Shown here: positions 11,688-24,100 of the stretch, piece after piece
How the letters are laid out: each line of letters starts with the position of its first letter
Position numbering within the stretch: position 1 is the first letter of the stretch
Origin: Pohlia nutans
Taxonomy: Eukaryota; Streptophyta; Bryopsida; Bryales; Mniaceae
Direction of reading: 5' to 3'
NCBI GenBank assembly: GCA_022496805.1
Contig: CM040089.1
Location: 1,118,501 to 1,182,500, forward strand
DNA length: 64,000 bases
Position numbers and translations under genes: made by a program
The notes under the pieces: generated by a model
Seen by the model: only the letters and a program-made list of their open reading frames with translations
Told to the model about the DNA's origin: nothing
The model's database searches: none

Positions 11688-12848
11688 ATGGCTCGGATCG
11701 AGGTTCCTGCGTTGTTCAAGTGCCCGATTTCTTTGGAGCTTATGAAGGATCCCGTGACGCTCTGCACGGGGCAGACGTATGATCGGTGCAGCATTGTGCC
11801 GTGGCTGGCGAACGGACACACAACCTGCCCCGCTACGATGCTGCAGCTCGAGTCTCTGGATATCGTCCCCAACCACACGCTGCGGCGCCTCATCCAGGAA
11901 TGGTGTCGCCGCAGCCGCCCTGTATCAGACCCTCCCGCATTGAAGCTCCCCGTGATCGATCCTGCAACCCTAATGCAGGGCGTCTCCAAATTGGGTCCCC
12001 TGAAAACGCTCCGGGCCGCTATTCACAACGACAGAAGCGCGGCTCGTTCCGTCCGTGACGCAGGCGGCGTCTCCGTGATAATCGCGCTCCTGGAATCCGG
12101 CTGCGGAGATTCCGAGGAACGCCTCGAATTTCATGAGGAAGCGATTGCGGTTCTTGTTTCTTTGTTGCCCGTTTGCAGTAAAGAGGAGATGAAATTAGGG
12201 TTTGGGGCGTCTATGGCATCCGTGCTTTCTAAAGGAAGCCTGGATTCTCGTGTTAATGTTGCCACCATCATCACCGCGCTTGCGAACACTACGAACGAAG
12301 TTTTTGCACCCCAGGTTTTTATATCGTTGGGGAAACTGTTACGGGAAGATCTGTATCCTAAGGCGATCAAAGCGAGTCTACGGGCGATTCTGGCATTGTG
12401 CAAAGCGCATCGGCGGAACCATATTCTTGCAGTGGAAGCCGGCGTGGTGCCTGCGGTTATTGAGCTGCTTCCGGAGCTTCAGAAGTCGAACGCGGAGCGT
12501 GCGCTGGGCATTCTTGATTTGTTGTGCTCCATGGCCGAGGGGCGCGCGGCTGTCATGGATCATGACCTCGCCATGGCTGTTTTTGTGTCGCTGTTCCATA
12601 CGATCTCGGCCCCGGCCACTGAGTACATTGTTAGTATTCTCTGGTCGCTGTGTCAAGCCTCAACGGGATCGCTTGCAGCTGCGCAGCAGGCGGGTGTGTT
12701 CGCACCGCTGCTGTTGCTGCTGCAGATGGAATGCGCGCCCAAGACGCGGCATAAGTGCAGGGAGCTGCTGAAGCAGGTGAAGACGACGGGGTGGAAGGAG
12801 ATTTCGTGTGACGCCCACTTCTTTTACCCCTTCATTTCTACTGTGTGA
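11688..12848 (+). CDS. Plant U-box E3 ubiquitin ligase with ARM-type repeats
   Basis: Intronless ORF of 386 codons. Residues about 6-77 form a U-box: CPISLELMKDPVTLCTGQTY, then the W-L-x-x-G-H-T-T-C-P loop, and PNHTLRRLIQEW at its end. This is the E2-binding fold that makes these proteins ubiquitin ligases without zinc. The remaining 300 residues are helical, Leu/Ala-rich ARM-like repeats (for example LGILDLLCSMAEGRAA), which bind substrates. Size and order match the plant PUB group with an N-terminal U-box and C-terminal ARM repeats, several of which act in defence or stress signalling. I chose ATG 11688; the frame is open to a GTG at 11679 but that lacks an ATG. The gene is markedly GC-richer than its flanks. 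The exact orthologue is not determinable here. Confidence 0.93.
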   Translation: MARIEVPALFKCPISLELMKDPVTLCTGQTYDRCSIVPWLANGHTTCPATMLQLESLDIVPNHTLRRLIQEWCRRSRPVSDPPALKLPVIDPATLMQGVSKLGPLKTLRAAIHNDRSAARSVRDAGGVSVIIALLESGCGDSEERLEFHEEAIAVLVSLLPVCSKEEMKLGFGASMASVLSKGSLDSRVNVATIITALANTTNEVFAPQVFISLGKLLREDLYPKAIKASLRAILALCKAHRRNHILAVEAGVVPAVIELLPELQKSNAERALGILDLLCSMAEGRAAVMDHDLAMAVFVSLFHTISAPATEYIVSILWSLCQASTGSLAAAQQAGVFAPLLLLLQMECAPKTRHKCRELLKQVKTTGWKEISCDAHFFYPFISTV

Positions 12849-13019
12849 GGATCCTTTTCAAGTAAGTGATCATCACATCCCATTTTTGAGAGGATAGTCG
12901 AGAACACTGCAATCTCGTCTTCTTTTGTACAGTCCTCAAGGCTCTATCATTTTTTGATTGAAAGAGGCACTACAAAAGTGCCCTTCTCTTTTTTCTCTAT
13001 ACCTACTGTGCCATCTGAG

Positions 13020-14060
13020 GATCAAGTCTGTCATGATCGAATGCTACGCAATGGATCAAGTCATTGTGATATTCTTTTGGCCTTTGATGCAGTCACTGTC
13101 AATTTTGAAGCCCTTTGTTCTTTGCTGTATGTAAACTCCGAGCCGCACCTGCAGTTTCTAATGTGCTCTTTGAGGGTTGAATGAAAGCTGTCTGGTATGA
13201 TTGATCAAGTCATTGTGATGTTCTTTTGACCTTTGATATATGTAGTCAATTGTTGGAGCTTTAAAGTTAGTTCCAATTATGAGCAGAGTGACACCTAGTG
13301 TATGTAAATAAGATCTTTGAGGTTGGAATGAAAATGATTGAATACTAGGCAATGGATCAAGTCATTGTGATATTCTTGTGGCCTTTGATGCAGTATTGTG
13401 AAATCACTCCCAATTGTGAGGCACTTCGTTCTTTGCTGTATGTAAACTCCAAGCTGTATCAAAATGTGAGTTAAATGAAAGCTGTATGGTTGAATAACAC
13501 GCAATGAATCAAGCGATTGTGATGTTCTTTTGAACTTTGATGTCGTCTTTTGTTGGGAGCTTTTGAAGTTAGTCCTAATTATGAGCAGAGTGGCACCTAC
13601 TGTAAGTAAATGTGCTCGTCGAGGGTGGAATGAAAGCTGTATGGAATGGTTGAATACCACGCAATGGATCAAGTGATTGTGATATTCTTTTGACCTTCGA
13701 TGCAGTATTGTGAAGTTACTCCCAATTTTGACGCCCTTCGTACTTTGCTGTATGTAAACTCCGAGCTGTATCTAAATGTGAGTTGAATGAAAACTGTCTG
13801 GAATGATTGAATACCACGCAATGAATATATCAAGTCATCGTGATGTTCTTTTGACCTTTGATGTAGTCAATTGTTGAAGCTTTTGAAGTTAGTCTCAATT
13901 ATGAACAATGTGCCCTTCTGTTGTTTTGTACGTTAACTCAGAGTGGCACCAACTATATGTAAATGTGTTCTTCGAGGGTGGAATGAAAGCTGTATGGAAT
14001 GATTGAATACTACGCAATGTGATGTTCTTTTGACCATGGATGCAGTCAAATGTGGGAGTG
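13020..14060. repeat. Alternating A/B tandem repeat downstream of the U-box gene
   Basis: A core GATCAAGTCATTGTGAT recurs at about 13054, 13203, 13355, 13507, 13667 and 13826, spaced roughly 150-160 bases, with a degenerate seventh near 14016. Units alternate. Type A (13054, 13355, 13667) continues with GATGCAGT and TTTGCTGTATGTAAACTCC; type B (13203, 13507, 13826) continues with AGTCAATTGTTG and AATTATGAGCAGAGTG. The higher-order period is therefore about 305 bases. ORFs reported here on either strand are by-products of the repeat. It may be part of the gene's 3' UTR or just beyond it. Confidence 0.85.
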
Positions 14061-14744
14061 TCCTAATTCAATCATTCAATTTCGATGCAAGTGCTTGCTT
14101 TGACAGGAGATGGCATTTTCCAGCAAAGCAGACAGGGTATGAAATGTGTGCGACATCTGGCATGTTCGCTTTGTGTGGGACCAAGTGTGCAAAAGAAACA
14201 CCGGCTCAAGCACGCACATGTACTCACTTTATTCTCTGACAGTGGTGTAGCAAGCTTTTCAGGGGCTAACATTATGTGGGCGCCACAGCCAGATACACAA
14301 TTGGAGCTATTCCTGCACCATTGCAGCATTGATGTTGCTTTTGTGTACATGGAATGTTGCAATTCAATACATACTCACTGGATTCTGGAATAGTGGAATT
14401 CACAGATCTCCATGTACAAATTCCCTGGCAACGAGTTACTCTTCCTAATCCTGTCACTACACCGAGTTAATAATTGTGGTCTTAGGACAAAGTGTGACTT
14501 GTACTCACAGTAACAGTAAATAATTGTGGTATTAGAACATAGTGTGACTCATTGTCATTGAGAATTCTCACACTGAGTAGTGAGGATTGTGTAAAGTCTC
14601 ACTAATTGAGGATTGGTGGGAAATCTTACACTAATTCTGTGACTTGGTAATGGTAATAACCGGTGTAGTAAAACACCACCAGCTAGACTAGAGAAACATG
14701 CCCAAAAGATGAGGAGGGTGCTTGTGTGTTTGTTGAACACAATT
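14061..14744. other. Intergenic, no supportable gene
   Basis: Overlapping ORFs of about 78-102 codons occur on both strands between 14003 and 14393, without motifs or codon bias that would favour one. I see nothing else. Confidence 0.45.
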
Positions 14745-14822
14745 CTTGTTTTCTTGACTAGTTTTGAGCTCTTGTTTTCTTGACTAGCTCTTAGCTCTTG
14801 TTTTCTTGACTAGTTCTTAACT
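14745..14822. repeat. 26-bp tandem repeat, three units
   Basis: Units start at 14745, 14771 and 14797, each beginning CTTGTTTTCTTGACTAG. A partial fourth follows at 14823 (CTTGG). It abuts the dispersed repeat that starts at 14823. Confidence 0.9.
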
Positions 14823-15360
14823 CTTGGAACAAGCCCAATTCCTCATTGGTGGAGGGTAGTTTTGACAATTGGAACTATTGAAATTAAAGAAGACTTGCGT
14901 AGCTTTTGTATGAAAAAATGATCAACGAAATTGCACAATTATTGAGAAAATGCCCCTGGTGAGAAGACTGAGGGAACTCATAGTCTTGTATGTATGCTGA
15001 AATTGAATTGTTCAAAAGTGCTCCAAAATTTTTGACTTTTTTACCATGTGTAGAGATCATTATCTTGAACATGTGAAAAAAATTCACGTAATTTGGAGGT
15101 GTGAGGAGGAAGATACGAGGGTATGAAGTGACGCTGAGATAGCCTCCAAGTTGCACTTCAAAAAATTCACCAAAAATCACATGCTTCGTGAATTTCCGAT
15201 TAGGAAGTACCCACAGATTCAGCTATCAAAAAGTGAGCCAAGATCTCTTTGTTACTCACCCTAAATTCCATAGCCCAACAACTTGAATTTCCTCACTTTC
15301 TAGTTTAGAAGCCACATGGTGGCCTTATGAACAGTCCTTTAGGAGTTAAAGATCATTTGA
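14823..15360. repeat. Dispersed repeat X, copy 1
   Basis: It matches 17393-17908 in direct orientation over its whole length: CAATTCCTCATTGGT at the start, AAAAGTGCTCCAAAATTT and AGCTGAGATAGCCTC-like blocks in the middle, AACTTGAATTTCC near the end, and TCCTTTAG.AGTTAA at the end. No terminal repeats or coding potential are evident. Confidence 0.75.
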
Positions 15361-15667
15361 TGTCGGCTCGCTTTACATAAAAAGCTCAATTGAACAAACA
15401 TGTCAGAATTAGTTTTTTCTGAATGAACAAAGAATTGTACTACAAAACACACTTCTTACAGAAGCAAGACAAAATGCAGCTCTTCATGATCAATTTGCTT
15501 GTATTGCCCTTTGTACCTAACTTTGTCTGTGTTTGTGCAAACGGAATTGAGCTCACTCAAAGAAATATAAAAGACAAACGATGCACTTTTCCAGTGTTGT
15601 TTAGGCCTTGTTGGTGCACTTTCAACATACACCAGGCACAGTAATGCTCATGAGCATTATTGGATGT

Positions 15668-15972
15668 AAGAGCATTCACACCCATGCACACTAGAGCTAA
15701 CTCGCTGAAATTATTCATCTACATTTGAAGAGCCCTTGCACTTACACTCCCCCACCCCTGCACGCCCCTCACATATCAAAAGTGCACATCAAATAGTCAA
15801 TGAACCAATCACGAGTAGAATATGGGATACTGTCAATTAAACAATGATTTGAAGGGCCATTTCTTAATACGCTAGGATTGAGAATCAAGAAGCATTTCTG
15901 AAGGGCCCTTGGCACTTTTCATTTAATTCTTGAGTGTGAGAGACTTGGGAGGGCATGAGTGGTCATGCTCTA
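15668..15972. mobile_element. Possible MITE with imperfect inverted ends
   Basis: The left end TAAGAGCATTCACACCCATG and the inverted right end TTAGAGCATGACCACTCATG are similar, and the interval is about 305 bases with no ORF. The start resembles the AGAGCATCTCC start at 6083. I could not identify a target duplication, so this is tentative. Confidence 0.35.
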
Positions 15973-16280
15973 ATACCAAGTCATTCTACTCAACCAATAT
16001 CTGTATTTTTTGGTTTAAAATGGGGAGGATGGTTACGGGTTATATTCCTTTTTGAACTAGCCAATGAGGCGATGATACTCTTTTTCCAAATGCTGGACGT
16101 AATATTGTGCAAAGTGAGTCGTCATTAGTGGGTCTCAATATGAGTTGTTACCTTAGTACATGTTTAGTTACGGCACAAATTAATACAAGAATGAACAGTC
16201 CGAATTTTAGGTAAAATAATCTTGATCCAAGCTGAAATGTCCAGAAACCTTAGTGGAGATTCGAAACCATGCCCTTCCGC

Positions 16281-16430
16281 TAAGGTAACTATACCTTAAA
16301 GGGAGCATTTACCTTAAAGTGTGCATATCTAGTGTTGTGTGATATTTTCTGATGAAATGTCACATTGCAGTAAGGTAGATAGATACGCACGCTTTAAGGT
16401 AAATGCTCCCATGAAGGTATAGTTACCTTA
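16281..16430. mobile_element. 150-bp foldback MITE
   Basis: It begins TAAGGTAACTATACCTT and ends with the inverse AAGGTATAGTTACCTTA. A second inverted block (GGGAGCATTTACCTTAAAG / CTTTAAGGTAAATGCTCCC) lies just inside, so most of the element can fold on itself. No target duplication is evident. Confidence 0.75.
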
Positions 16431-17392
16431 TGTAACAACTAAATAATTTGCACCAACTCCTTGAGCCATCTATTTCAATCCAATTCCCTTTGTATGTAGG
16501 CATGTCGGAAATTATTATATTCCATCTTGACTGTTGAAATATTTAGATTTTAATAAATATTCGGCACCCCGATGCTGTTACTGAACATGTAGGATGGTTC
16601 AAAAACTAGACATTAGAGTAATGTTTCCTCTTTGAACATAAAGAATTTGATTTTTAATTAATAATTGGTGAAGCCTAGTATTCACCTCTTGGTTCAAGAC
16701 ATTGATTGATGTTTGAGGGGATCTAAATATTTGTTAAATAGAAAGAGATTTACATATTTACATCTCTTTCGGCACCTACATAGATCTACATATTTAATAG
16801 AAAGAGATGTAGATATGTAGACTTACAATAAGGATATTTTGAAATATATGTATTTGACAATAGGGGTTAATTCCTCTTAGAAAGACCCATATATAGACGA
16901 TGCTTTTTATAATCATTTTTGCATGTCATTCTCATTTTTTCAAGAACACAATAACAATACGTAATAAAAATAGACTTCGAACCAAGAAGATACAAAAGTC
17001 AAAAGGATTCAATATTGTAACTCCAAGGATATCTCAATGACTTCACACGATATGTATATTGTCTGTGGAAGTACAAATGAAGCATAACTACAATGTTGGC
17101 AAGGTTGAAGTTTTCTCATCTTGCTTTCAATATATATTAACTATATATGGGTAGCCAGATAGCACCCTAGGCGGAAAATGATTCTAAAAAGAGATGCCAA
17201 AAATTTCGGGAAATTAGTTTTCAAAGAAATAATTATAAGGGAAAAAACAAATTTAAGATAATATTCGTTTTTCCCAGTGTCTATTTTTAGAATATATATT
17301 TGCTAGACTACTACCTGGTGCTACTTGGCTACAGTATGAAAAAGTGACATAAGTAGGGGGGAGGGGGGGGGGGGAGTGTGTGTTGAGCTCAG

Positions 17393-17908
17393 CTGTTGTT
17401 TTTTTGACAAGCTCTTCTAACAAGCTCAATTCCTCATTGGTCTGGGGTAATTTTGATGATCAACACCGTTGAAGAAGGATTAATGAAATTGCACAATTTT
17501 TCAAGAAATGCTACCGTTGAGAAGATTGATGAAACTCTTTTGGGGTATTTTGTACATATGCTGAAATTGGAATATTCAAAAGTGCTCCAAAATTTCTGAA
17601 ATTTTACCATGAGTAGAGATTATTATTTTGAACATTTGAAAAAAAGTTCACATAATATGAAGTTGTGAGGAGGAAGATATGAAGGTCTCAAGTGACGTTG
17701 AGATAGCCTCTTTGCTCCTCAAAAGAATCATCAAAAATCGCACACTTCACAAATTTCCAATTGGGAAGTACCCATGGATTTAGTTCTAAAAAAGAACTAG
17801 GATCTCTTTGTTGCTCACCCTAGATTTCACGATCCAACAACTTGAATTTCCTCACTTTCTAGTTCCAAAAGCCGTATGGGGGCCTTAGGGTCCTTTAGAA
17901 GTTAAGTC
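17393..17908. repeat. Dispersed repeat X, copy 2
   Basis: Direct-orientation relative of 14823-15360. It is preceded by a G-run (about 17357-17375). Confidence 0.75.
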
Positions 17909-19342
17909 CTTACTCGACCACACCCTTTACATTGTAGAGAAATTGCCAATAAAATAATTCAACTCTCCAACCCTCGTTGCTTGATTCAACTAAAGTTAGA
18001 GAAAATGCTTTGTGATTCCTCTGATCCTTTGACTGATGCTTGAGATTTGGAGGTGCAATAGCAGGCCTCTAAAGAACGTTATAAATTGAGTCTCGAGGAA
18101 GTCACTGCGTAAAATGTAGAAACTACGTGAGAACAAAACTAGGGTGCTCTTTATTCATAAGAGGTAATATTTATATATTTTTCTAACTACTATAGCTACA
18201 GTGTATTATAGAGTATCCAAATAGAAATAATGTAGGGGAAGATATAATATCAGTTTTTACTTTTCAAGTGTGTATATTTTGTCATGGAAAAAATGGAGTA
18301 AAAGAGGATTTGGATGAAAACCTGTTCTATCTTCATTCACTATAATGAAGTATGTAGAAATACAGCTCGAGATTACATCCCCTGCAATTTTTGGGTTTAG
18401 GCTAGTTTCAAAGAGGGAATTCCACCAGCGTGGTCTTTGCCATTGTTTCGTGAGAGTTTGGCGATGTCTATTGAATTGTTTGTTTTTATTGGCCTTATTT
18501 TGTCTTGAATGAATATTGTCTTGAATGCTGAGTCTGTGTACAAGATTAGCCTTGTCTTGAACGTCTTGATTAGTCCACTCTCGCACTTGTTATTCGTTAT
18601 GACAATAAACCAAATACTAACTGTATATTGCATAAACGAATTTGATGCCATCCATTGGTGGTAAATGAAAATTTTATAATAAAACTAGAATATAGTTTAT
18701 TCATTGAATTTGTAAATATAAGTACTATAGGGTAGTTGAAAATGAAGGGATTTAGATTTTTTTGTACTTATAGGGTACTCTAAAAATTCAAAAATCTGGT
18801 AAATAGCCTACGATAAAATATGGCTTGTTCGCATGTGGTCCCTATATCCCACAGTAGGTGACTTCCCGGGAATTGAGTTCAAAGTAAAATTAGTCTATCA
18901 AAATTCTAACTTTCAATACTAACAATGAAATGAAGAAGATGCGTACCGTACCTTCATAGCATCTTTGATTTTTTAAAATCTAAAAATAGAAAACAAATTT
19001 GGGAAATTTTTTTCAAAAAAAATGTAAGGGAAAAAAGGATTTGGGAGAATATTCGAGAAAATGAAATCTATTTTTAGAAATAATTAATTATTTGTTTGAG
19101 GAAGGACAAAATTGCTATGAAGGTACGGTACTTAATTTACTATTATGATTTCCTATGCGAACATACATTTACATAAAGTTTGAAAATTTCAAATTTAAAG
19201 AAACAATTCTTACAATTCTTACAAAAGTTTTACAATTCTTACAAGTTCTTATCATACAATTTTCCAAAAACATTATTTGAGTTTACAACAACCTTTGGAA
19301 TTCACAATATATGCTCAAAATCAATAATATAGATCCTCATGT
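17909..19342. other. AT-rich intergenic DNA, nothing identified
   Basis: The minus-strand ORFs at 18257-18586 and 18397-18651 overlap each other in different frames and carry no motif. I regard them as chance ORFs. Confidence 0.5.
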
Positions 19343-20161
19343 TTAACCCCTAAGCGTCCCGGCGTCCATATTATGGACGTTTTTGGGGGTACAGTCACCT
19401 TCGAAGAGCTGTAACTTTTGCAAAACGTGTCCGATTTTTCTGAAATTTTGAAAAAACTCCCCGCATGATGTATGGAATGTGTGGTACAAGTTTCAAATCA
19501 ATCCGAGATGAATTGAATTTTTGGTGATCATTTGAAAGTAGGTATGTTTTGTTTTTGGACAGTTCTGTGAATTTTGATGGCAGTAACTTCGGGGGCTTGT
19601 ATCTCCTTCATCCCAAGTCCGTTTTCAATAAAACTTGTTGGGTTGAATTCTCCTTGAAGTCTAGTTATCATGGTAAAATTTTCAGGTCAATCCATGTTGT
19701 TATGAATGTTTGGGAGTCATTTTAGTGCACGGGTCTAGTTTGGACACTTTTTGCTTTTTGGTTCAAATGGGTCACTTTTCGGGCTACTTTTTGACATTGC
19801 AAGGCCATTTTAGGGCACATTAAATTTTTTTCATGAGGCTTTTTTGGTACTAATGTGTTTATATGATGATTTTGAACAACTTTTTAGTTCAACGTTTTTT
19901 CATTTGAATAATTTTGAAAACGAATTTCACCTCTAACTGTGTTGCTAGGAAAATTTCAGCATCCTTTTTTAGCACTAAAACACTATGATCTTGCAATCTA
20001 TATGGCCAAATGACCCCAAAATTGATCCACATAATCCACAACATGTATGTTACAAGATTGTACGCTTGAGATTTCTATACCTCACTTACATTTAGACCTA
20101 TAACACATCAAAAGCGATGATGATTTTAAGCCCAAAAAAGCTAGGGACCCTTAGGGGTTAA
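19343..20161. mobile_element. TTAA-type MITE, family F (819 bp)
   Basis: The ends are TTAA-CCCCTAAGCGTCC (19343) and GGGACCCTTAGGGG-TTAA (20158-20161), with an intact TTAA duplication. Just inside the left end is a GGCGTCCATATTATGGACG mini-palindrome like those in other families. It is the largest of these elements here and has no ORF of significance. Confidence 0.8.
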
Positions 20162-20330
20162 AATGAATACCTAAATTTCATGTGCTCCATTCAAAAAGAG
20201 ACAGCCGGCACTGGCATAAAAATGAAAGGTAATAGATCAATGAGCTTGCCAATGACGCCCCTCACTAGCTAGCCTTACATTGCAAAACTTTTGAGGGCAT
20301 ACTCCTAATAACAAACTCTTGATCTCACAT

Positions 20331-20649
20331 CAGAGTTATTTGCAATAAAAGTCCTTCAAAGTTTGAATAAGATACTGGGAATTTTGTTTTTGTATACTCT
20401 TATTTTTCACTCCAAATAGTTAAAAGATATGGAAGAGCTTGGTGGTCTATCATTATTAGGTGTGTAACAACTTGGTAGTCTTCAAACTTATAGAATTTTT
20501 TTTTTGCCACCAGGAAAGGAGCTCAAAAAAGTTTTTAGTTAGTTTAAAGACCACCAAGCTCTTTCATACCTTTTAACTAGATAAGAGTATATTAAAACAA
20601 AATTCCCAGTATCTTATTCAAACTTTGAAGGACTTTGCGAATAACTCTG
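20331..20649. mobile_element. MITE with long inverted repeats, family J copy 1
   Basis: It starts CAGAGTTATTTGCAATAAAA and ends with the inverse TTTGCGAATAACTCTG. The arms extend through a GAATAAGATACTGGGAATTTTGTTT block and a ...GAGCTTGGTGGTCT block, so about 150 bases per arm can pair. A decayed, interrupted relative lies at about 42860-43645. Confidence 0.75.
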
Positions 20650-21176
20650 TTATTTATAAATTTTTGGCCTCATGAGAGTTGTAGGCATGGATGTTCACAA
20701 AGTAAAAGAATGTTATTTCCTAGTTTCAGTTGTTCTTACAATGTTGAATTTCTTCTATGCACTCAGCAATGGCACGTCGTGTGATCTTCAATAAAGCCCA
20801 ATTCATAAGCAGAAACCATAGATCACCTTATATCATACATCAACATATGAAAAATACTACATTCATAATGACAATGATACCATTATAAAGTTATTAATAT
20901 ACAAATTAATATTTTTGTTTTTGTTTTATAATCACAGTTGTGTCCACCCTGGATTGCTTTGAAACCTTTTGATTCAAATTTTTGAATCCCTTCCAATTCC
21001 CACATTCAATAATAATATTTCTATATTAATGCTAATTTTGGTTGGTAGTCAGAAGAAGGTAATGGCTACTCAATGGAAGCTTCAGATCAACCAAAGTACA
21101 TCAAATAGATGTTTGTGATTCAATAGAAGAACTTGACATTATGTCCTATAACATCCTCCCGGTTGTCGAAGGTTAT

Positions 21177-24100
21177 CTAGTTTGTGATGGGAGTGTAGAG
21201 GACCTTGTCGATGGATTGAGATAAGAGATCGGTGGCTGCGGAGTACGCATCGCTGTCACGGTAGAAGGTATGCATCACCTTCCCCATGTGCAAGTGCAAT
21301 AGCTTGCTCGCCTGGGGCAATGCCGTGGCTCGGAACACGTCGTTTGTGAGCTGCTGCATTGTGTCGTCGGCATATCCTTGTAGATATGCCACGGCGTCAC
21401 TCTCGGAAACTTTGGGGTGTTCTAGCATGTATAGATGCACACTCGATTTCTTTCCTTCCAATGTTTCTCTCTGCACAATTTGACGTTGCAATTTGTCAAT
21501 ATTAGTTTGGGATTCTTAGGAGCATGCCCTCCACTGACGTTGGTATACCTATTTTACGAATTTGATATTACAAGCCGAAACCTAAAATTTTGTTAGAAAA
21601 GAGGAGTCTGGTTGGTATCCACAAGCAATATACCAACCTCTTACACTTTGGTAAGCAAAAAGTCAAATTTGGACCTCTATTTTTGGCTAGAAATTTGAAG
21701 ATACTAGCCACTGGTGGGAATGCTCTTATAAGGCATGAATGTGGCTCCCCCAATTTAGCCTGTAACCTTCAATTTCTTCCAATTACAATCTAAATTGTAA
21801 TTTTGAACTACCTTTAAAACAATGAGGTTATAAACGGTCAATGAAAACTATTGATCACATCCTAAGATTCCATTTATGAAAATCTATTTGGTTATAGCCT
21901 TCTTCTGCAATGTTTACGTAGACCTTTTCAATCTTCAATAACATACTTGAATACTCAACACATTTTTACACTATAATTGACTGTAGCACACTTATCACAC
22001 AAATGGTTATCTATTTACCCATCACCTACGTAGTAAACATTTTACAATACTTGAAATGACTGAAAATTCGTAACTAGCTCCAAAAATACGAAATGACATT
22101 GGCTGAACTCCAATTTCTGTTAAACCTTAAACACAAAAATTACGTCTTATGTATTTTGCTCCTCTCTCAGCACTTTTTATTTCAGCAGTATAAGGAGAGA
22201 TATGTCGGTGAGTAATTTCACTGCAGCAGGATCATGTAGAACTTGAGACTGTTCGATGGAAATCCTAATAATTCGGGTGGTGGGCGATAGAATGGAATGA
22301 AGACTTACCTCGATTCCGGTGATATCGTTGAGGAGACGGCCGACGCGGCAGACGAGATGCAAGGGAGTGTGGTAGTCAGGGCTGAGGAGCGCTTCCTCGG
22401 AAAGCTTGTCGCCTGCGAAGAAGAAGGCGCTGCACACGATGGTTTCCAGGGAAATCGTCACCTCGGCGATGGCCATGTACTCGTCAAACGAGGGCACGTA
22501 CCCGGACTCCGCCCATTTTGACTCTGTCAAGCACGCCGTCAGCCATCGGTCCCACTGCCCCCATCACACCCAACCAAACACCTCATTAATTCATCAACCC
22601 ACAGCTGATTATCCTCTGCAGCATGACAAGTCTAGCAATGTTACAGTTATCCATTCTTAAAAAAAATTGAATCTCACTTAGATTTCAAGCATCTCCACTA
22701 TGCACCAGCAACTCAGAATTGCACTCTGAGGTCATTCCAATGTTACATGGCATACCATGTAGATCCCTACCAACATCACTCAATTAGACTCTGAACATAG
22801 TAAGTAAGCCACTCACAAGTCACCACGCATGGATTGTGCAATCATGATGTGCGATTCAGAAGAGAAGATACACTAACTTAAGTGGTTTCGAGGACTCGAT
22901 GTGTAGGAGATTTACAGAGCCTGGGTAATTTTGCGTCAATTATCGAAAGGGCGGGGGCCTCTTCAGAGTCCTTAAAGCCATCAAAATTGCAAGAATTTTG
23001 AACATGTATGAATCCATTAGAATTTAGAAATAAGGTTTCATGCAAAGAGTGAAAAGTAGAACTCAAATGAGCCCAAAAAAGAAATGCTGAGAGCAGACAT
23101 GTTGGTGACAGAATCTGAGCTTACGTATGCTCTGAGATGATGGGAGACGTCGCGCCCTTGCGAAACGAAAGCGTCGTCAGCGATGGCGTTCACAGTATTG
23201 TAGAGGCCGAGGAAGAGGATCTTGGCGCGATCCGGAAGGTCCTGGACGAGGGAGGGATCCCACGCTCGGACGGCCTGCAAGAAGATGCGAAGCTCCTCCA
23301 CGGGTGCGCAGTTGTCGAAGTAGTCGTCCAGGACGGTGATGAGCACGTAGCACTGCGCCCACACCACGCGCGCCTGCGCCATGTCCGGTTCGAACAGCGT
23401 GGCCGCCGCGGAGAAGTAGCACTCCAAATACTTCTGTCGCGCAAACTCCAGGTCCGGGAATTTGCAGCTCGCGTTCCATCGAATCACCTGCAGTGATGTT
23501 CTTTTTTGTCAGGAGACAGTTTAGCATTTTTGCTACTTTTCCATGGCTTGAAGAGCAATCCAGGCTCCCTTCTTGGATGCTCTTTTCTTATTAATATAGA
23601 TAGATAATTAAAAACTCCAGTCCTCTTTCGAAGCTGGCGTGAATAAAGTGTCTATTCGACCCATCCATGATTCAGTGCTTACCGGACAAAGAACCATTGG
23701 TGTAGGACTACTCTCCCATTTCAAAGACACTTTAATACATGCATATTAATGTATAGGTAATATCAGGGTAATACACATGTGCTACCTAGGTGACACTTAG
23801 GCAATATCTGGGTGATACATAGGTTTAAAGAGGCTACACATCTCGACTCCATGTAGAAAATCTGGTTATTATTTTTTCAAATATCTTTTGTATCAATTAG
23901 CCAGCCCAAATTTTATGTAGCAATTTAGATAAAATTAGCAAAAAAAAGTCACTGGGATTCACCTGCTCCAGCTCTTTCTTGTACATCTCTTGACACCGAT
24001 TGAAATCGGCTTTGGCTAGTTGCAGGAACTCGCCGTCCGTGTCATGGCAGTCCCCCACGTACGCTCGATGCTCTAGGCGTGGGAGACTCGTGTACCAGGG

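Noticed and set aside
12202..12771. 189-codon plus-strand ORF inside the U-box gene
   Set aside because: It lies in another frame of the U-box/ARM coding sequence, is rich in Arg and Cys, and has no motif: a frame shadow.
13295..13672. 125-codon minus ORF
   Set aside because: It crosses the A/B tandem repeat; its repeats mirror the DNA period and no motif is present.
13020..14060. CRISPR-like array
   Set aside because: Units are 150-160 bases, abut without unique spacers and lie in a plant genome: an ordinary tandem repeat.
20331..20649. Stowaway or Tourist MITE assignment
   Set aside because: Neither the termini nor the flanking bases show a clear TA or TAA duplication, so I left the family unnamed.
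23137..23527. Long ORFs on both strands over terpene synthase exon 7
   Set aside because: Shadows of the GC-rich exon. Only the minus frame with DDYFD aligns with terpene synthases and has proper splice borders.
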